Origin: Phycomyces blakesleeanus NRRL 1555(-)
Taxonomy: Eukaryota; Mucoromycota; Mucoromycetes; Mucorales; Phycomycetaceae
DNA length: 64,000 nt
NCBI RefSeq assembly: GCF_001638985.1
Contig: NW_017265156.1
Coordinates: 434,001 to 498,000, forward strand
Direction: 5' to 3'
The notes under the pieces are model-generated. The model saw only the letters and a list, made by a program, of their open reading frames with translations. It had not been told where the DNA came from and ran no database searches. Positions 12,201 to 23,200 of the stretch are shown piece by piece. Both the position numbers and the translations under genes were made by a program. Each line of letters starts with the position of its first letter. Positions within the stretch are counted from its first letter, which is position 1.

Positions 12201-13073
12201 CCCTCTCATCCGCCCTACCGACAATCTTGGCGAGACCTGAAGGTTAACCACCTATACCAAATTGATCATAATTTGGACGTCCTGATGCCCATTGCCCCTG
12301 CTAGACCTCTTCCTCGATTTATCACTCTTAATCGTATCCTGCAAAGACTTCTCGACCGTTCACTTGTGGCTCACCCTATCCTTTTCAGAGCTTGTATTCC
12401 TACATTCATCCTAGAATCGCGACATTTGGATATGCCTCCTCGAGATGGGTCCCCCTTTGACTTTGATCCCTTCATCTCTGCTCTGGTCCTCGGCAAACCT
12501 TGGTCACGCTTGTCCACGCGCTCTTACCGGCTGACCTGTTCTCATCATCATGCTAATGCTCAACCACTTAGCCCCCATCTTAGCCCTCGCCAACTGCACT
12601 CTTTCTGGTCTTTCGCACTTCCTCACCGGGCCCGTAATGTTTGGTTTCGCGGCTTACACAACAAACTATCGTGCCGAGCTCTTCTGCACCACATTATGCC
12701 CTTCACTGTTTCTTCACCTCTCTGCAATATCTGCCAGATGTCAATCGAGACGCAAGAGCATTTTCTTCTTTCTTGTCCTTTGAAATCTGCGGTGTGGTTA
12801 GGCATTTGGTTAGAATTTTTCGGCACCGTCCCACCACCTTCTGCACTTTCCTCGGCATTCACATCCTTTCTCTTCCCTCCCACGCTGAACCCCAGTATTC
12901 CAGCCGCCTCGGTTTTCGGACTGACCATCCTTGCTATCTGGGACCACCATTGGGCACTCCACTTTAACTCTGCTCCCTTTTTACCTTCCTTGGTTCTTGC
13001 CACTGCTAGGAAATCAATCTCCCGCATCTGCTCAGAGCTCGAGCTTGACTCCGCTGACTCTTCCCTCGCATAA
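9273..13073 (+). CDS. LINE ORF2: AP-endonuclease and reverse transcriptase
   Basis: 1266-aa protein without internal stops. The N-terminal 220 residues form an apurinic-type endonuclease (MNCRGLP, LQETHAS, LLGDFNHAIHS, TTIDYILASPDL, WSDHCLL). The reverse transcriptase spans roughly 460-790 with all expected blocks (SPGPDGLPYEILRL, KNWRPIALINTDAK, QEKAYDRVHPEYF, GLRQGDPLSPILFN) and the catalytic box AYADD. A C-terminal CCHC-type finger (C-x2-C-x8-H-x4-C, CNICQMSIETQEHFLLSC) is present; no RNase H domain was recognised. It nicks target DNA and copies the element RNA by target-primed reverse transcription. All catalytic residues that can be read are intact, so the copy may be active, or able to help others in trans. 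Confidence 0.92.
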   Translation: MIKIGTMNCRGLPKVGHPESRSFFIRHLRSQGIDILALQETHASSSMLQDTFDQQFRSSSSLWSPHCGVVCLSPHIILTDPLFSPCGRCIITTVTHTDNKFSPFKMGVIYAPASRTPRYDFLSSLLSTPDLIPSNPSNFILLGDFNHAIHSNYALGRRAPLAWLQFLDNHMVDCVTPPGQNPQPTFHRALSSTTIDYILASPDLHPRTTDSQVRYIHQNWSDHCLLTVRLALPSTQSSGKGLWRANPRLARLTSFCTDLNTLLSTLIPALPANLSPQARWDSIKSEVIRFIKCFSRHLRPSLTDLEASLQQRRDRLIHRFRHQPAQNFQLPIVERLLQQVQLERVEIMSLRAGKHWREQGETSAGYLKRTIATRQSRKSIASLCHPATNEICSTPEKMTEAAAAFYEGLYTPDPIDQSALDDLLSHLPSDLGLSESRQTALTRPLSLSTIRSGASRTPTSSSPGPDGLPYEILRLILDHPVCGDLVSEVYNDALSKGIFPESWQSTCVCLLPKKGDLTSLKNWRPIALINTDAKVFTRLLNARMITTVTSLVSPYQTGFVQGRFIADNGMLTRLVMAQAAKEGSAGVGLLLDQEKAYDRVHPEYFRQVLTHFRFPSSLVTSISNLFFSTKLQINVNGFLSRPLPQSRGLRQGDPLSPILFNLVFEPLLRRVIHDQSFSGFQPSVPAGLSPLSPIKLLAYADDLLVFLSDTGQLSRLHTHLNTYAAASNARVNLHKTQAFSLSGSPLPDWSSHLRTHNITDWHDRTSSSSLRYLGYPIFSSIAQRDSFGQALLSKIENSCILHGSRTLSFRGRATVMNSLILAQLWHVLRVVSFPVSFLEKIRTLMRRFFRFRSFPPIALDTLCLPRFQGGLGILDPITQQCALQLRWLKPIIQNPLGPRGLVPKWMASLLRTENTDCDPLLLWIFPDSRPRTHRSLDSPLHLVLKAMDHLPHKFDDVLTNLSTCLMLPLSSMVNSPPSHPPYRQSWRDLKVNHLYQIDHNLDVLMPIAPARPLPRFITLNRILQRLLDRSLVAHPILFRACIPTFILESRHLDMPPRDGSPFDFDPFISALVLGKPWSRLSTRSYRLTCSHHHANAQPLSPHLSPRQLHSFWSFALPHRARNVWFRGLHNKLSCRALLHHIMPFTVSSPLCNICQMSIETQEHFLLSCPLKSAVWLGIWLEFFGTVPPPSALSSAFTSFLFPPTLNPSIPAASVFGLTILAIWDHHWALHFNSAPFLPSLVLATARKSISRICSELELDSADSSLA

Positions 13074-13264
13074 CACCACATTAACATTTTAACAAAAAAA
13101 AAAACAAAAAGTTTAAATCACACAAAAACAAGTCAAAAACCAAAAAGCCAAAAACATCAAATAACCCCCATAAACCCTCAAAACAAATGTTGTAATTTTC
13201 TCTTTTGCCCTACTCATTCAGAGAACTTTAATAAATCTGAGCCTGTCACAGCTCCATACAAAAA

Positions 13265-13312
13265 AATATGAGCTGGAATCAACCCGAAAAAAGGGTCATT
13301 TCAGCTCATATT
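13265..13312. repeat. Imperfect palindrome at the LINE target site
   Basis: Arms AAATATGAGCTG and CAGCTCATATTT surround an inner pair ACCC/GGGT and an A-rich loop. Before the LINE inserted, the left arm probably began with TGTAG at 7901-7905, matching CTACA at 13313-13317. The undisturbed unit would therefore be a snap-back structure of about 60 bp. The LINE cut the left arm and duplicated 13 bp of it. It may be a foldback element or a strong RNA hairpin. Confidence 0.6.
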
Positions 13313-13622
13313 TCTACAGCCTAAAAATGATATTAAGGAATTTATAATACTTATATTTTGTCAGCACAGAGAACTTGGTAATATATTCCTAAAATTGCAT
13401 TGTCTTTATGTATCATTACCGTAGCATGAGATATATTTGTTAGAATATAAATGTCAGAAACAGAACTGTGCAGGCTGGACAAATGTAGTAATTAAACTAT
13501 TTCTGTAACCCTCTTTTTTTTTAAAAAAAAATTATTGGCCGGCTTCAACGCAAAGCACTATATATATTTCTGCAACTCAACACTTGTATGTATTGTATGA
13601 CCAATAAATACTAAAACAAACC

Positions 13623-14160
13623 TTGGCTGATGGCGATTGGAATAATTCAAGATGTAATGTTCTCTACATGTCCAATCTACCTTTGTCATTCCTACTAGCG
13701 CTGATCAAAGTTCAAAACACCACCAATGATCTGCCCCTTCAACATTTTGTCATCTATTCATTGAATGCTGTCAAAACTTATCACACTCTCCCAGTGGTAT
13801 TGGTGTTTGGTACCAACAAAATTTCTCATGTTAGCCTAATTTTGGATTTCCACATGGTTATCTGAACAAAATCCATGGTTATTGACGATTTATTCTTTGA
13901 TTTTGACAAAGAAATGCTTCATCATATCCAAAGAAAACATTCCCGACAACGATTATCATTCATGTCTCATGAACTCCCTGTTTGGCTTGTCACTCTTCCT
14001 GTTGGAGCAACAACTGTCTTTGCATCCCCATACTTATTCTAAAGGCCCGACTGTTATCCTACTTTATCAAATCGCGTTTGCGGAATTATACCCTCAGGAA
14101 ACATATTAACAATAATTTCAGTTGGCTGTGGAAACGATATACTTAACGAACAAGCGCTTA
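13623..14160 (+). pseudogene. Decayed ORF, possibly a nuclease-like repeat protein
   Basis: Three frames together give a broken, protein-like reading. It starts in the frame at 13623 (ALIKVQNTTNDLPLQHFV, LPVVLVFGTNKISHV) and, after a stop near 13862, continues in another frame (MVIDDLFFDFDKEMLHH, ELPVWLVTLPVGATTVF). The motif with I-x-V-Q-N-T followed by LPVVLV is reminiscent of repeat-associated PD-(D/E)XK-like ORFs common in Mucorales genomes, but I am not certain. Several stops and frame changes make it inactive. Confidence 0.3.
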
Positions 14161-14924
14161 TTTCGAAGTATTCTTGATAAGATTAACTCAAATGAAACGC
14201 CCAGCAAGTTTTGACGAATTTGTGAAAAAGACATACAATACAATGATGAAGTAAAGGTCAGAATTGTAGATGATCCGGAATCTTCAAAGTCATCGGATGA
14301 ACTGGATTTCCCCGAACAATTACCCATGGAACCACCATCAAAGCAAAGAAACTTAAATTCGTTGACTCTATCAAAAAGAACAAAGTATTCGTATGAACTA
14401 AAAGTCTTGTCTAAAATCCGGTTATCGTCGCAATCTCCTTGTCATTTATGCTATGGTTTTAAAAAACAAAAAATACGGCGAATAAATTTTGTTTCATATT
14501 GTATCGACTATAAAGTTAATACTTGAAAAATAATTATAAAATACTATAGAATTAAATGGCTTTTTCAAAAGAGATCAAAAAGAATTATTTATATTTTATT
14601 TACAAATAAAATTACATCTATTCATAATTAATCAAATAATGCAGTTATATGATACATCAATGCTTTTCTGTCACAATTGATCTAGATTGTCCTTCTATTA
14701 TAAATAATGAATAAGTAAGATGCTGAATCATAAAGACTGATGGATAATTGGCACCTGCAAATGAATATGTCAAGGTCGTGATCTTTGTGTAATTACACTT
14801 ATATGTTGAAACTTCGTATATAGCATTTTTTCAGATTGAAAGCAAACTGGTTTGATTTTATTTTGTATTAAAGATTTTGCACTCTTTCCAAACACAAAGG
14901 AAGAAACGATAAGGAGTGGTTAAT

Positions 14925-15366
14925 TCAGCCTTTTATATCGGTATGCGTTTCCAAGGAAGCAGAATCGAAAATTCGTTGTGTGATAGCTTTATCTATCCTA
15001 AGACGCTTTCTTCGACAGCCAGCCTTGATCTTGGCCCAGCATTCTTCAATTGAATTCAAGAATGGAGAGTAGGGAGGTAGATGCACCCACTGATATCCAC
15101 GCTGCTCGGCAAGTGTTGTTACGTTATGAATACTTCTGTTATCCATTACAAGACGGAAGCCTTTCACTCCACGTTCGTCCAACTGATCCATAACTTGATT
15201 TTGTGCCTTCTTGATTTATTGAACTTACTTTTCGACCACTATGTGCTTTTATTTTCTTTGGAGTAGATGTTTTCGAAATTCGAACAGAAAGAGTCCATTG
15301 GTCTCTCGATAATTTCAAGGCCAAGAGGGGAACTAAGTACCATGAAATTATCGAGGGATCACTGTA
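14925..15366 (-). mobile_element. Tc1/mariner-type element remnant with one terminal repeat
   Basis: The minus-strand ORF 15191-14925 is the C-terminal half of a DDE transposase. It has the second catalytic Asp (RLVMDNRSIHNV), the block HLPPYSPFLNSIEECW that contains the third acidic residue, and a basic tail. The N-terminal domains and first catalytic Asp are missing. To the right, 15343-15364 reads inward from the right as CAGTGATCCCTCGATAATTT and abuts a TA dinucleotide, as expected for a Tc1/mariner end. A second inverted copy of the inner 13 bp lies at 15305-15317. No matching left end was found, so the element is internally deleted and truncated. Confidence 0.6.
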
Positions 15367-16707
15367 ATGTCCAAGTGCTACAAGGTATTTCCAATTTTTT
15401 TGTTGATATTATAGCCAGTTATTTTTCTTTAAAAAGAATTGGATTCAAAAGTAGATGCACCACTAGTGATATTTTTTCTTACTAAAAAAGAAGTTATCGG
15501 TTGACTGTTAATGATGTATTAGATCGCATCTAGCAACAACATCCCACCCAATAGCTGTACTGGAAGAATTTCTTACTCTAAAAGTTACAGAAAAATATTG
15601 CCAGAGCACAATAAAGGCTTAGATATCTATTATATCCATACCATACCTATGTTATTAGCTGTATTTTATAAAGTAATTATTTCATTAGATCCTATAACAA
15701 AAATCAATGTTTATCATAATCGCCAACTATCAGTGTTCTAGTATATTATATATTACTATGGGAAATGAGTAGTGCTTCTGGCGGAGATTTCGGTAAATGC
15801 TTATAATACTTTCCAAAATCACCATCAGAACCACCACCTTTTCCCTATAGTGTTTTCATAGTAGAGTACAACTTTTTTATAATAAACTTCTATATGTAAA
15901 GTTAAAGAATCGTTAGGCCTTATGGGATTTTAGTATTCTTAGATTCTGTGAACTCTGAAATGTTCTTTCCATTATTTATAAACTATTTATGTAAGATACT
16001 CTGTTATCTCAAATACAGTGTTTATACTAATCTTAATATATTAATAAAATGTAGGGTTAAAATAGGCCTCAAAGTCATATTAACGTTGGTTTATGAATTA
16101 GCTATTGCATTGTATATTACGTGACAGGTAGCCTATTTCACAATTCAAGTAACTCTTGTAATATAACTTGTAAACAGAATACAAGGAATATAAAAAAATA
16201 AAGAAAATATTGAATGGCGTCAAAAAGTACCCCTCTGTGCTCCATTTCCAATACATGTTATCCTAGCTATCAAAAACCAAATTGTCTTTATCAGCGTCGT
16301 TTTATGCGTGTTTCTGACAGCAAGTTTATGTAAGCCAGGTTTGTAGGACAGCTGTTACACTATAGAAGTCTCTCTAAGCAGTATATAGTTAGCACGGTAA
16401 GCTGCGTTAATAATTGTCTATTTGTTCTTTTGTGAGAATTGCGTGAGACCTAATTACAATATTGACTGGTCAGAAAAAATAGTACATGAAATATATTACT
16501 GGTCCGAGTGGCTAGTGCTTAAAGTCCGTGCACAGACCTAAAACATAGCAATAAGCAATCTTTGAAGGTGTATAGATAATTAATACAGGTATTGGAGAAT
16601 ATATAGTATACTAGTAATATGGTAACCAAAAGTTATTGATTTGCTTTCTTTGTTTTATTGGCTGTCACGATGTTAACTCACAGAATTTATATAAGCTTTT
16701 ATTAGAA
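15367..16707. other. AT-rich gene-free region
   Basis: No gene, RNA gene or repeat family was recognised. Base composition and stop density fit decayed intergenic DNA. Confidence 0.4.
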
Positions 16708-17099
16708 TAGGTGCTCGCCACCACCCGGAAATTTTTCAATTTTGAAGATTTAAGCACTGTTTTTTGTTCCCAATCTATAAAACCCCTCAAAATAATCAGG
16801 ATCCCAAAAGGGAACAAAATTTCAAAAAGGAAAGGGATATCGACGATTTTGAAGTTACAAAATACATCTACTCAAAATAATCAGGGTCAAAAAAAGGAAA
16901 TCTAAACTACCACCACTCTTTTTTTGGGTTTGATATTTAAAAAAAAAGATTACTAGGAGAAAAATTAGTTATTTTAGTATTTATATTTACTCTTCCAAAA
17001 CGAGACAAGAATAAAAAGCAGGTTATAATCCTTTTGGGATATTTGAGATGACATTCAATTTTCGATATCGATATATTTACAGGTGGTGACGAGCACCTA
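16708..17099. mobile_element. Short TIR element (MITE-like), 388 bp, TA target duplication
   Basis: Terminal inverted repeats GGTGCTCGCCACCACC at 16710-16725 and GGTGGTGACGAGCACC at 17082-17097 match at 15 of 16 positions. Each is flanked outside by TA (16708-16709, 17098-17099), the target duplication of Tc1/mariner-superfamily elements. The interior is AT-rich with A-tracts and repeats of the words AAAATAATCAGG and GGGAACAAAATTTC. It has no transposase. It is probably a non-autonomous element mobilised in trans. Confidence 0.65.
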
Positions 17100-18169
17100 A
17101 TGCTATCTTTAATTCACCCAACTCTCCCATTTTATTTCTATTCTTAAAAAAATAATTGTACTACAAATGGACATAATATCTTTATTGGATTACGGGAAAA
17201 TAAAGGAACTCTCGGGAAAAATATCGTACTCGGTCTCAAACATAAATTAGCTTCTTTGTGGATTTTACTGGTCTCAATCGATGCATGATCTCAAAAAGGA
17301 AAAAAATATACTAATAACAATATTTAAAATAAAATATTTTGGATTTAATTTAGTAGATGAACGATAAAATAGGAATATTCCTTATGCTTTGTAAAGAGCA
17401 TATCTAAATTAAACTTGCAAATCAAGGTCTTGATAGTTAATTTTTACAGAATTCTTGCACTGTTTGCTTTAACCGTCAAAGTCTAAATAAGTTCGCGTCA
17501 AATCCACAAGATATCTCTAAAGAAATGTATGCATTAGTTAATGTGATACGACAACATGCGGTATTTCGCAATCTTTATGTCATTCAGAAGAATACACAAG
17601 TGCCTTGGCATGCAAAATAAGACAAGACAGTATGAAACAAGCATGTGTCTCAAATTCTGGTAAGCATCGTAAGACGGCATATGTCTGCTCATGATAGTTT
17701 GTTTATGGTTATGATAAGAAGAAGCTCTTTAGAGACAAAATAAAATCTGATTATAATATCTATAGGCTCAAGTTTCATACAGGTTAAATCACTATTGTAG
17801 CTGTACAATTCTTAGGTGTGAATATAGGTATTATATATATATAGCCCTAATTTAGAACCCAAGAACTATTGCAATAAACGTAATTAAAGAATCTAGATAT
17901 TGATTCTTATTTTCATTATTATTTTTTGTGTATATACAGATACTAAATAAAGAAAGAATAATAATAATAAACAATTATTGACAATTACTACCCTTAGTTT
18001 GAGATATCTTCTTGACAAAAACGACACAAAATGTCTCTAGAGAAATGTCAATCAATAAAACAGTTGGGTATTTATGTTCAATGGCGGTATAAGAGAAGCA
18101 AATCAATAGGTTTAAACTCTAAATCTATAGTTCATCTATTTCAGAATTGGGCTAATTACTCCAGCTAGA
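17100..18169. other. AT-rich gene-free region
   Basis: No coding potential was recognised between the short TIR element and the histidine kinase stop codon. A short (AT)n run lies at 17831-17842. Confidence 0.4.
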
Positions 18170-20218
18170 TTAGACATTGTAAAACAATATTGGCGTAATG
18201 TGCTTGCAAGCACTTTCTGATTGAGTGGCTTTGTTAGGTACCTAAATATTAGAAATTAGAAATGATGGATTCAAAATAAATAAAAGATATTCTTTTTTTA
18301 TAGCATTAAGAGAAAGACAATTACCCGTCCATGCCAGCATTCATACAGGTTTCTTTTGCACTTTCTTGAACGTCTGCCGTCAAGGCGACGATGGGAAATC
18401 GGCTCGTTCGACCATCTTCTTCCTCTATCTTTCGTATCCGCTTAGTAGCTTCCACTCCATCGCACTATAGTAATTAAAGAAAAATTAGCCCTATGAAGAA
18501 ATTTCGTCTAGTAGATTTACTTTTGGCATATGATGATCAAAAAAAGCCATGATGAAGAATCCAGTAGGATGATTTGTCCATGCCTCTACAGCTTCTAATC
18601 CATTATTGGCGCATTCGACTTGGAAACCGAAACGTGTAAGCTGTTTAAACAGCAATTTTTGAGCAACTGGATTGTCTACAAGTACAAATGTGTTATTGAT
18701 ATGTTAAGTGTGTATCCAACCCCAAACCCACTTGTTTATTACCTTCTGCTACCAATATATGCATCGTTTTGTATAGAGCACGCTCTTCTTCCGTGACGAG
18801 ATCACTTCCCTTTGGTTTAATTGCCTTCACATTCCGACGTGGCGAGTGTTTGTCCATAATGTCTGCAATTGTTCGTATCAACTTCTTACGTCTCAAGGGA
18901 ACTGCCATTCTAATACACTCTGGAGGAAGTGCTTTTGTAATTGGCTCAACCCATTGGCCTCTTTGGTGCAATTCAGATACAATTCCACTCGGGTAGTTCA
19001 TTATTATCAGGGTGCCATTTCTAACATTCTTAATTATGTCTTCAATCCACCCCTTGGACTCCATAAACTCTTTTGTCAAGAATAACCCAAGGACCACAAC
19101 ATCGTACTGCGTTGATTCCAATCTCTGAGAAAGCTTTTCAACTGAATCTACACCGTCGACAAGAATACCAGGCAACATGTGACGAATCATGGTAATTGTC
19201 GACTCGTATTTTCCAGCCACAAGTATTTTGACATGTCTAATTGCACGCATAGTCTCATCTATCTCTTTGACGTGCGCAGGCACCATCAAATTTCCATCTT
19301 GGTCACGAGCTTTGGCTAACTTTACAGTGAAAAAGAAATTGGACCCTTTTCCTGGGACACTCGACACATCAATGAAACCTGACATTAACTGAACAAGTTG
19401 AAGACAGATTGATAGACCAAGGCCAGTGCCACCATATTTACGCCTTTTGTGCGTGTGTTTTTTTTTGTTTGATTTGCAAGTAGAAAGTTGATTTGAGTAC
19501 ACACACTATTAAAGTCGATATTTACACACAAAACTTACGTAGTGCTGCCATCTACTTGTGAGAATGGGACAAACAGAACCTTGCGCTGATCTTCACTAAT
19601 TCCAATGCCAGTATCTATAACTTCAAACAGTATATCGACCTTATCATCACATTTTGAGTGCGGCTTTTTCTTGTTGACTGAGCAACGAATACTGATCTCG
19701 CCTTCGTGAGTGAACTTAATTGCGTTTCCTAGAAGGTTAATAAAGATCTGACGCAAGCGATTTCCGTCTGCCATAACCACAGGAGGAACATCGTCATCGA
19801 CCTGGTAACTGATATAAATCTCCTTTTGAATGGCCATTGCTACCAACATCTCCACAACATCCACAATTATATCTTCGAGAATGACTGGAGATATGTCCAG
19901 TGAAACCTTTCCAGCCTGTAGTTTTGAAAAATTGAGCAGATCATCAATAATCTGCAGCAGTATTTCACAGGATTCTTTTGCTGTCCTGACTAGATCACTC
20001 TGTTCTGTGTCAAGATTTGTCTCTGACAAGAGTGATATCATGCCGTAGAATCCAGAGAACGGGGTACGGATTTCATGGCTCATATTAGCCAAGAATATTT
20101 CCCGTAGTCGGGTGGCCCTCACGGCTGCTTCTTTACTCTTTCGAGCATCTTCAAGGGCTTGTTTTTGCATCTCAATCATTCTGATAGATGATGAATATTA
20201 ATATACATATCAATTTGG

Positions 20219-20254
<36 letters not shown>

Positions 20255-23200
20255 TACCTCATATTAGCCATAGTCACTCTCTGAACTGATTTGAACAAAA
20301 AGGCGTTAGTTATCGAAATTCCCATTTGCTGACAGAGTAAGCTCAATACGGTTATGTGGCGTTGAGTGAATATGCCACTAGATCCTTCGATGAATAGACA
20401 ACCAGCAATAGAACCCTTGTGGATAATCGGCATACATATGACAGATTTTGCTCCGGCTCTTTCGAACCAGGGACCGACTGCAAACCGGGGATCTTGTTCA
20501 ATATCATGAATAAATATGCTTTCGGCAGTGTTGATAGTGTGGTTGATTATACGATTGGAGACTAAATCGTCATCGTCGGAAAGAGGGCGCGGTGGGTCAA
20601 AAGTCATGGATCCTTCTTGCTGACTTCCATATGCATACACACCGTAACGTTCTTCTTTAACAATAATTGCACCACAATCCGCACCTGAATTTTCCTATAC
20701 ATACATACACACACACACAAAAATTAGGGACAAACAGTGTCTGTTACAGAAAAACCAGAAACGTACCAGTATAATTGACATCATTGACTTTAGTAAACCG
20801 TCGAATTTGACTTCGGAGGACATAACTTGCGAACTTTTTAGAATCGAGGCCATGTCAAGCTAAGAAATATACAAGTGTGAGCGAATTGATGTGATGTAGT
20901 ATTTTTCAACTTACGATATCCAATGTCAGCAATGTTTGTTCTGTAGTGACGGGAGGAATTGTTTCCGAGACATAAGGCTCGTTTACAGGATTGGTGTTTT
21001 CCAAAGAAGAAGTGCTCCAAGAGTTGTGCGGACCCATAAATGGGATAGGGTCTGTCTGGATACCCACATCTTGGGTCTCGTGTCGGTTGTCATCATAGAG
21101 GCTCAGAAGCTCATTGAATTTTATTCCCAAGTGCCTTGCTTTTCCGTAAGACCCGTGGCTCATGTAAAGATCGATTGCCTAATATAAACACATAAATATC
21201 TACACAAACACACGCGCACAAAGTACGCGAAAGTACTCTTACCTTTTTAATGAACCCATAGGCAACGTTGTTCATTCCGGCTCTCTTGTAGAAACCACCT
21301 GCGTATTCATGAGCGATACTCAATTCTAGATACCAGCCTCCTTCTCTCGCCAAGTTAATGGCCTCTTCGTACAACATGCTTGCCTTGGGGAAATCATTAT
21401 TTTGTGCTTTGAGTTCGGCATCTACTAGAATATACCACGCGTGATAATTGATAATGCTGTGAGAGCTCCACAGTCTGAGAGCAATTTGATTGTCCCGTAC
21501 ACGATCAAGTAAAGTAGTGCACTCCTCGGGAGACACGGTTTCAGATCGAAGTTTTTCCAGAATGGCCAGTGACAGAAAGGTCAACATGAGGCGCGTGTGG
21601 CGGTGTAATGGATGGTTATGGATACCTTTGAGCATAGCGCATCCAACTTCGATTGCTTTGGTGTAATGCCCATAGAGTACCAAAGGAATCATACGGAAGC
21701 AGTCATACCAGTTCATCGGAACAGCAGGGTTTGCACTTTGCTTGCAGCTCTCTATTACAAAATGTTCGTCGTTAAATCCATCATCTCCGTCAAATATTTC
21801 GACTGCGTTATCGTTGAATGTGTGGCCTTGAAGTGCCTTGATAGTTCGTATGACAGACATTATTAGAATATTACTGTCTACAGAAGATGACCAGCTGTGT
21901 ATGTCATCAAAGCAGATCTCAGCCTCTCGTAAGCACTCTGATAGATTTTCTCCCACGAAGAACATGGTAGTTGCGATGTGCAGCTGTGAGAATGAGGCGT
22001 AAATACGCTCTCCTCCAGACAAGGATAGACGAAGGGCAGAGCGATACCATGTCAGAGATTCCTTGTAGTGATATTTCCACTGAAGTAAGAAATTAGAATA
22101 TAAAAAGATACACCGGCCTTTCTCTGCATTATTTCCATGATTTTCAGTTATGGAAACTCCAGCTGCACCAAGTTCCTATGATTTCGTTTGTATTAGTTCA
22201 GCTTATCTTGTGTGTGTGCATAACTTATATATATATATATATATATATATTTCAATGGCCATACCTCTCCATATTCAAACATTTCAAATGCCTGGACGGC
22301 GCATATACCCATAAAGACCATACCAATACCAGACACAGATGCCATCCCTTTTGTTAAGGATAGGTGAACAATTCTACAGGCCAAGTAAAACATATCGGTT
22401 TGATTTCCAAGCCAATAAGCTACAGTGCATCTAAAGATTATTATTATTATTTTTTAAAAAAACAATAATAAGAAAAAACAAATGAGTGTTGTGTGTGTGT
22501 GTGTGTGTGTGTGTGTATGATAGATGGGCCAGATTCGACACAGTAACATAAATAACCAAAAAAGAAAAAGAAAAACTTACAACTCTTCAAGTATACTCAT
22601 TATGGCTATAAGCTTCTCGTCTTCACATGTTGGGATTTGCATCACTTTTTCGATTCCCTTTTGAGCAATCAATTCCTTGACCGCATTAAATTCTTTGGAA
22701 AGGGTTTCGCGCGTATTTCCTCCCTCTACTTTTTCAGCCCCGAGTTCGGAAAGACATTGGTGGAGAGCGTTACATGCTTCAAAGTGCATTTGGCGTGCAA
22801 AGTAATACTTGTGCTTGATTCTGTAGGCCGTCACTCGATCGAGAGAACCGACTGCGTGTTTAAATACTTCTTCTAGCAGACTTTCGGTGTGTTCATATTC
22901 GCCTACAATCCAACTGAGAGAAACGGCATTCACGTAGATATAATGGGTGACTGGGTAGGATTCTTCTTTCCATGGGTCATCTCCTAGTAATTTGATAGCT
23001 CCTATGTAGTAGGAAAATGCCATTGAGTGTGCTCCAGACGATCGTGCCTTGTTTGCTGCACTCAAAAAGATTCTCATGTATTTATGTTTTTCTTGTATAG
23101 AAGTTATCAAATCTATACATTTCAATAAATGGTCTGCCACTAAAAAGCAATCAACTTTGTTCTCTACAAAATATTTAAATAAAATACAACAAACATATTA

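Larger units (their letters stand above)
7907..13277 (+). mobile_element. Non-LTR retrotransposon (LINE, Tad/Grem-LINE1-like), apparently intact
   Basis: The element body is about 7920-13264 and is flanked by a 13-bp direct repeat, AATATGAGCTGGA, at 7907-7919 and 13265-13277, read as the target-site duplication. It carries two long overlapping ORFs without stops, a 3' UTR of about 190 nt with A-rich tracts (13090-13180) and a short A-tail (13259-13266). Base composition is far richer in GC than the flanks. Only one base separates the 5' duplication from the ORF1 start codon, so the 5' UTR and promoter are probably lost by slight 5' truncation. The identical duplications and open ORFs indicate a recent insertion. 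Grem-LINE1 elements are known from Mucoromycotina centromeres; membership here is inference. Confidence 0.9.

Noticed and set aside
9753..13087. Several minus-strand ORFs of 60-154 codons inside the LINE
   Set aside because: They are antisense shadows of the intact endonuclease-RT ORF with no recognisable domain.
16503..16545. tRNA-like stretch (GGTCCGAGTGGCTAG)
   Set aside because: No complete cloverleaf: the anticodon arm and the T-arm with GGTTCGA could not be formed.
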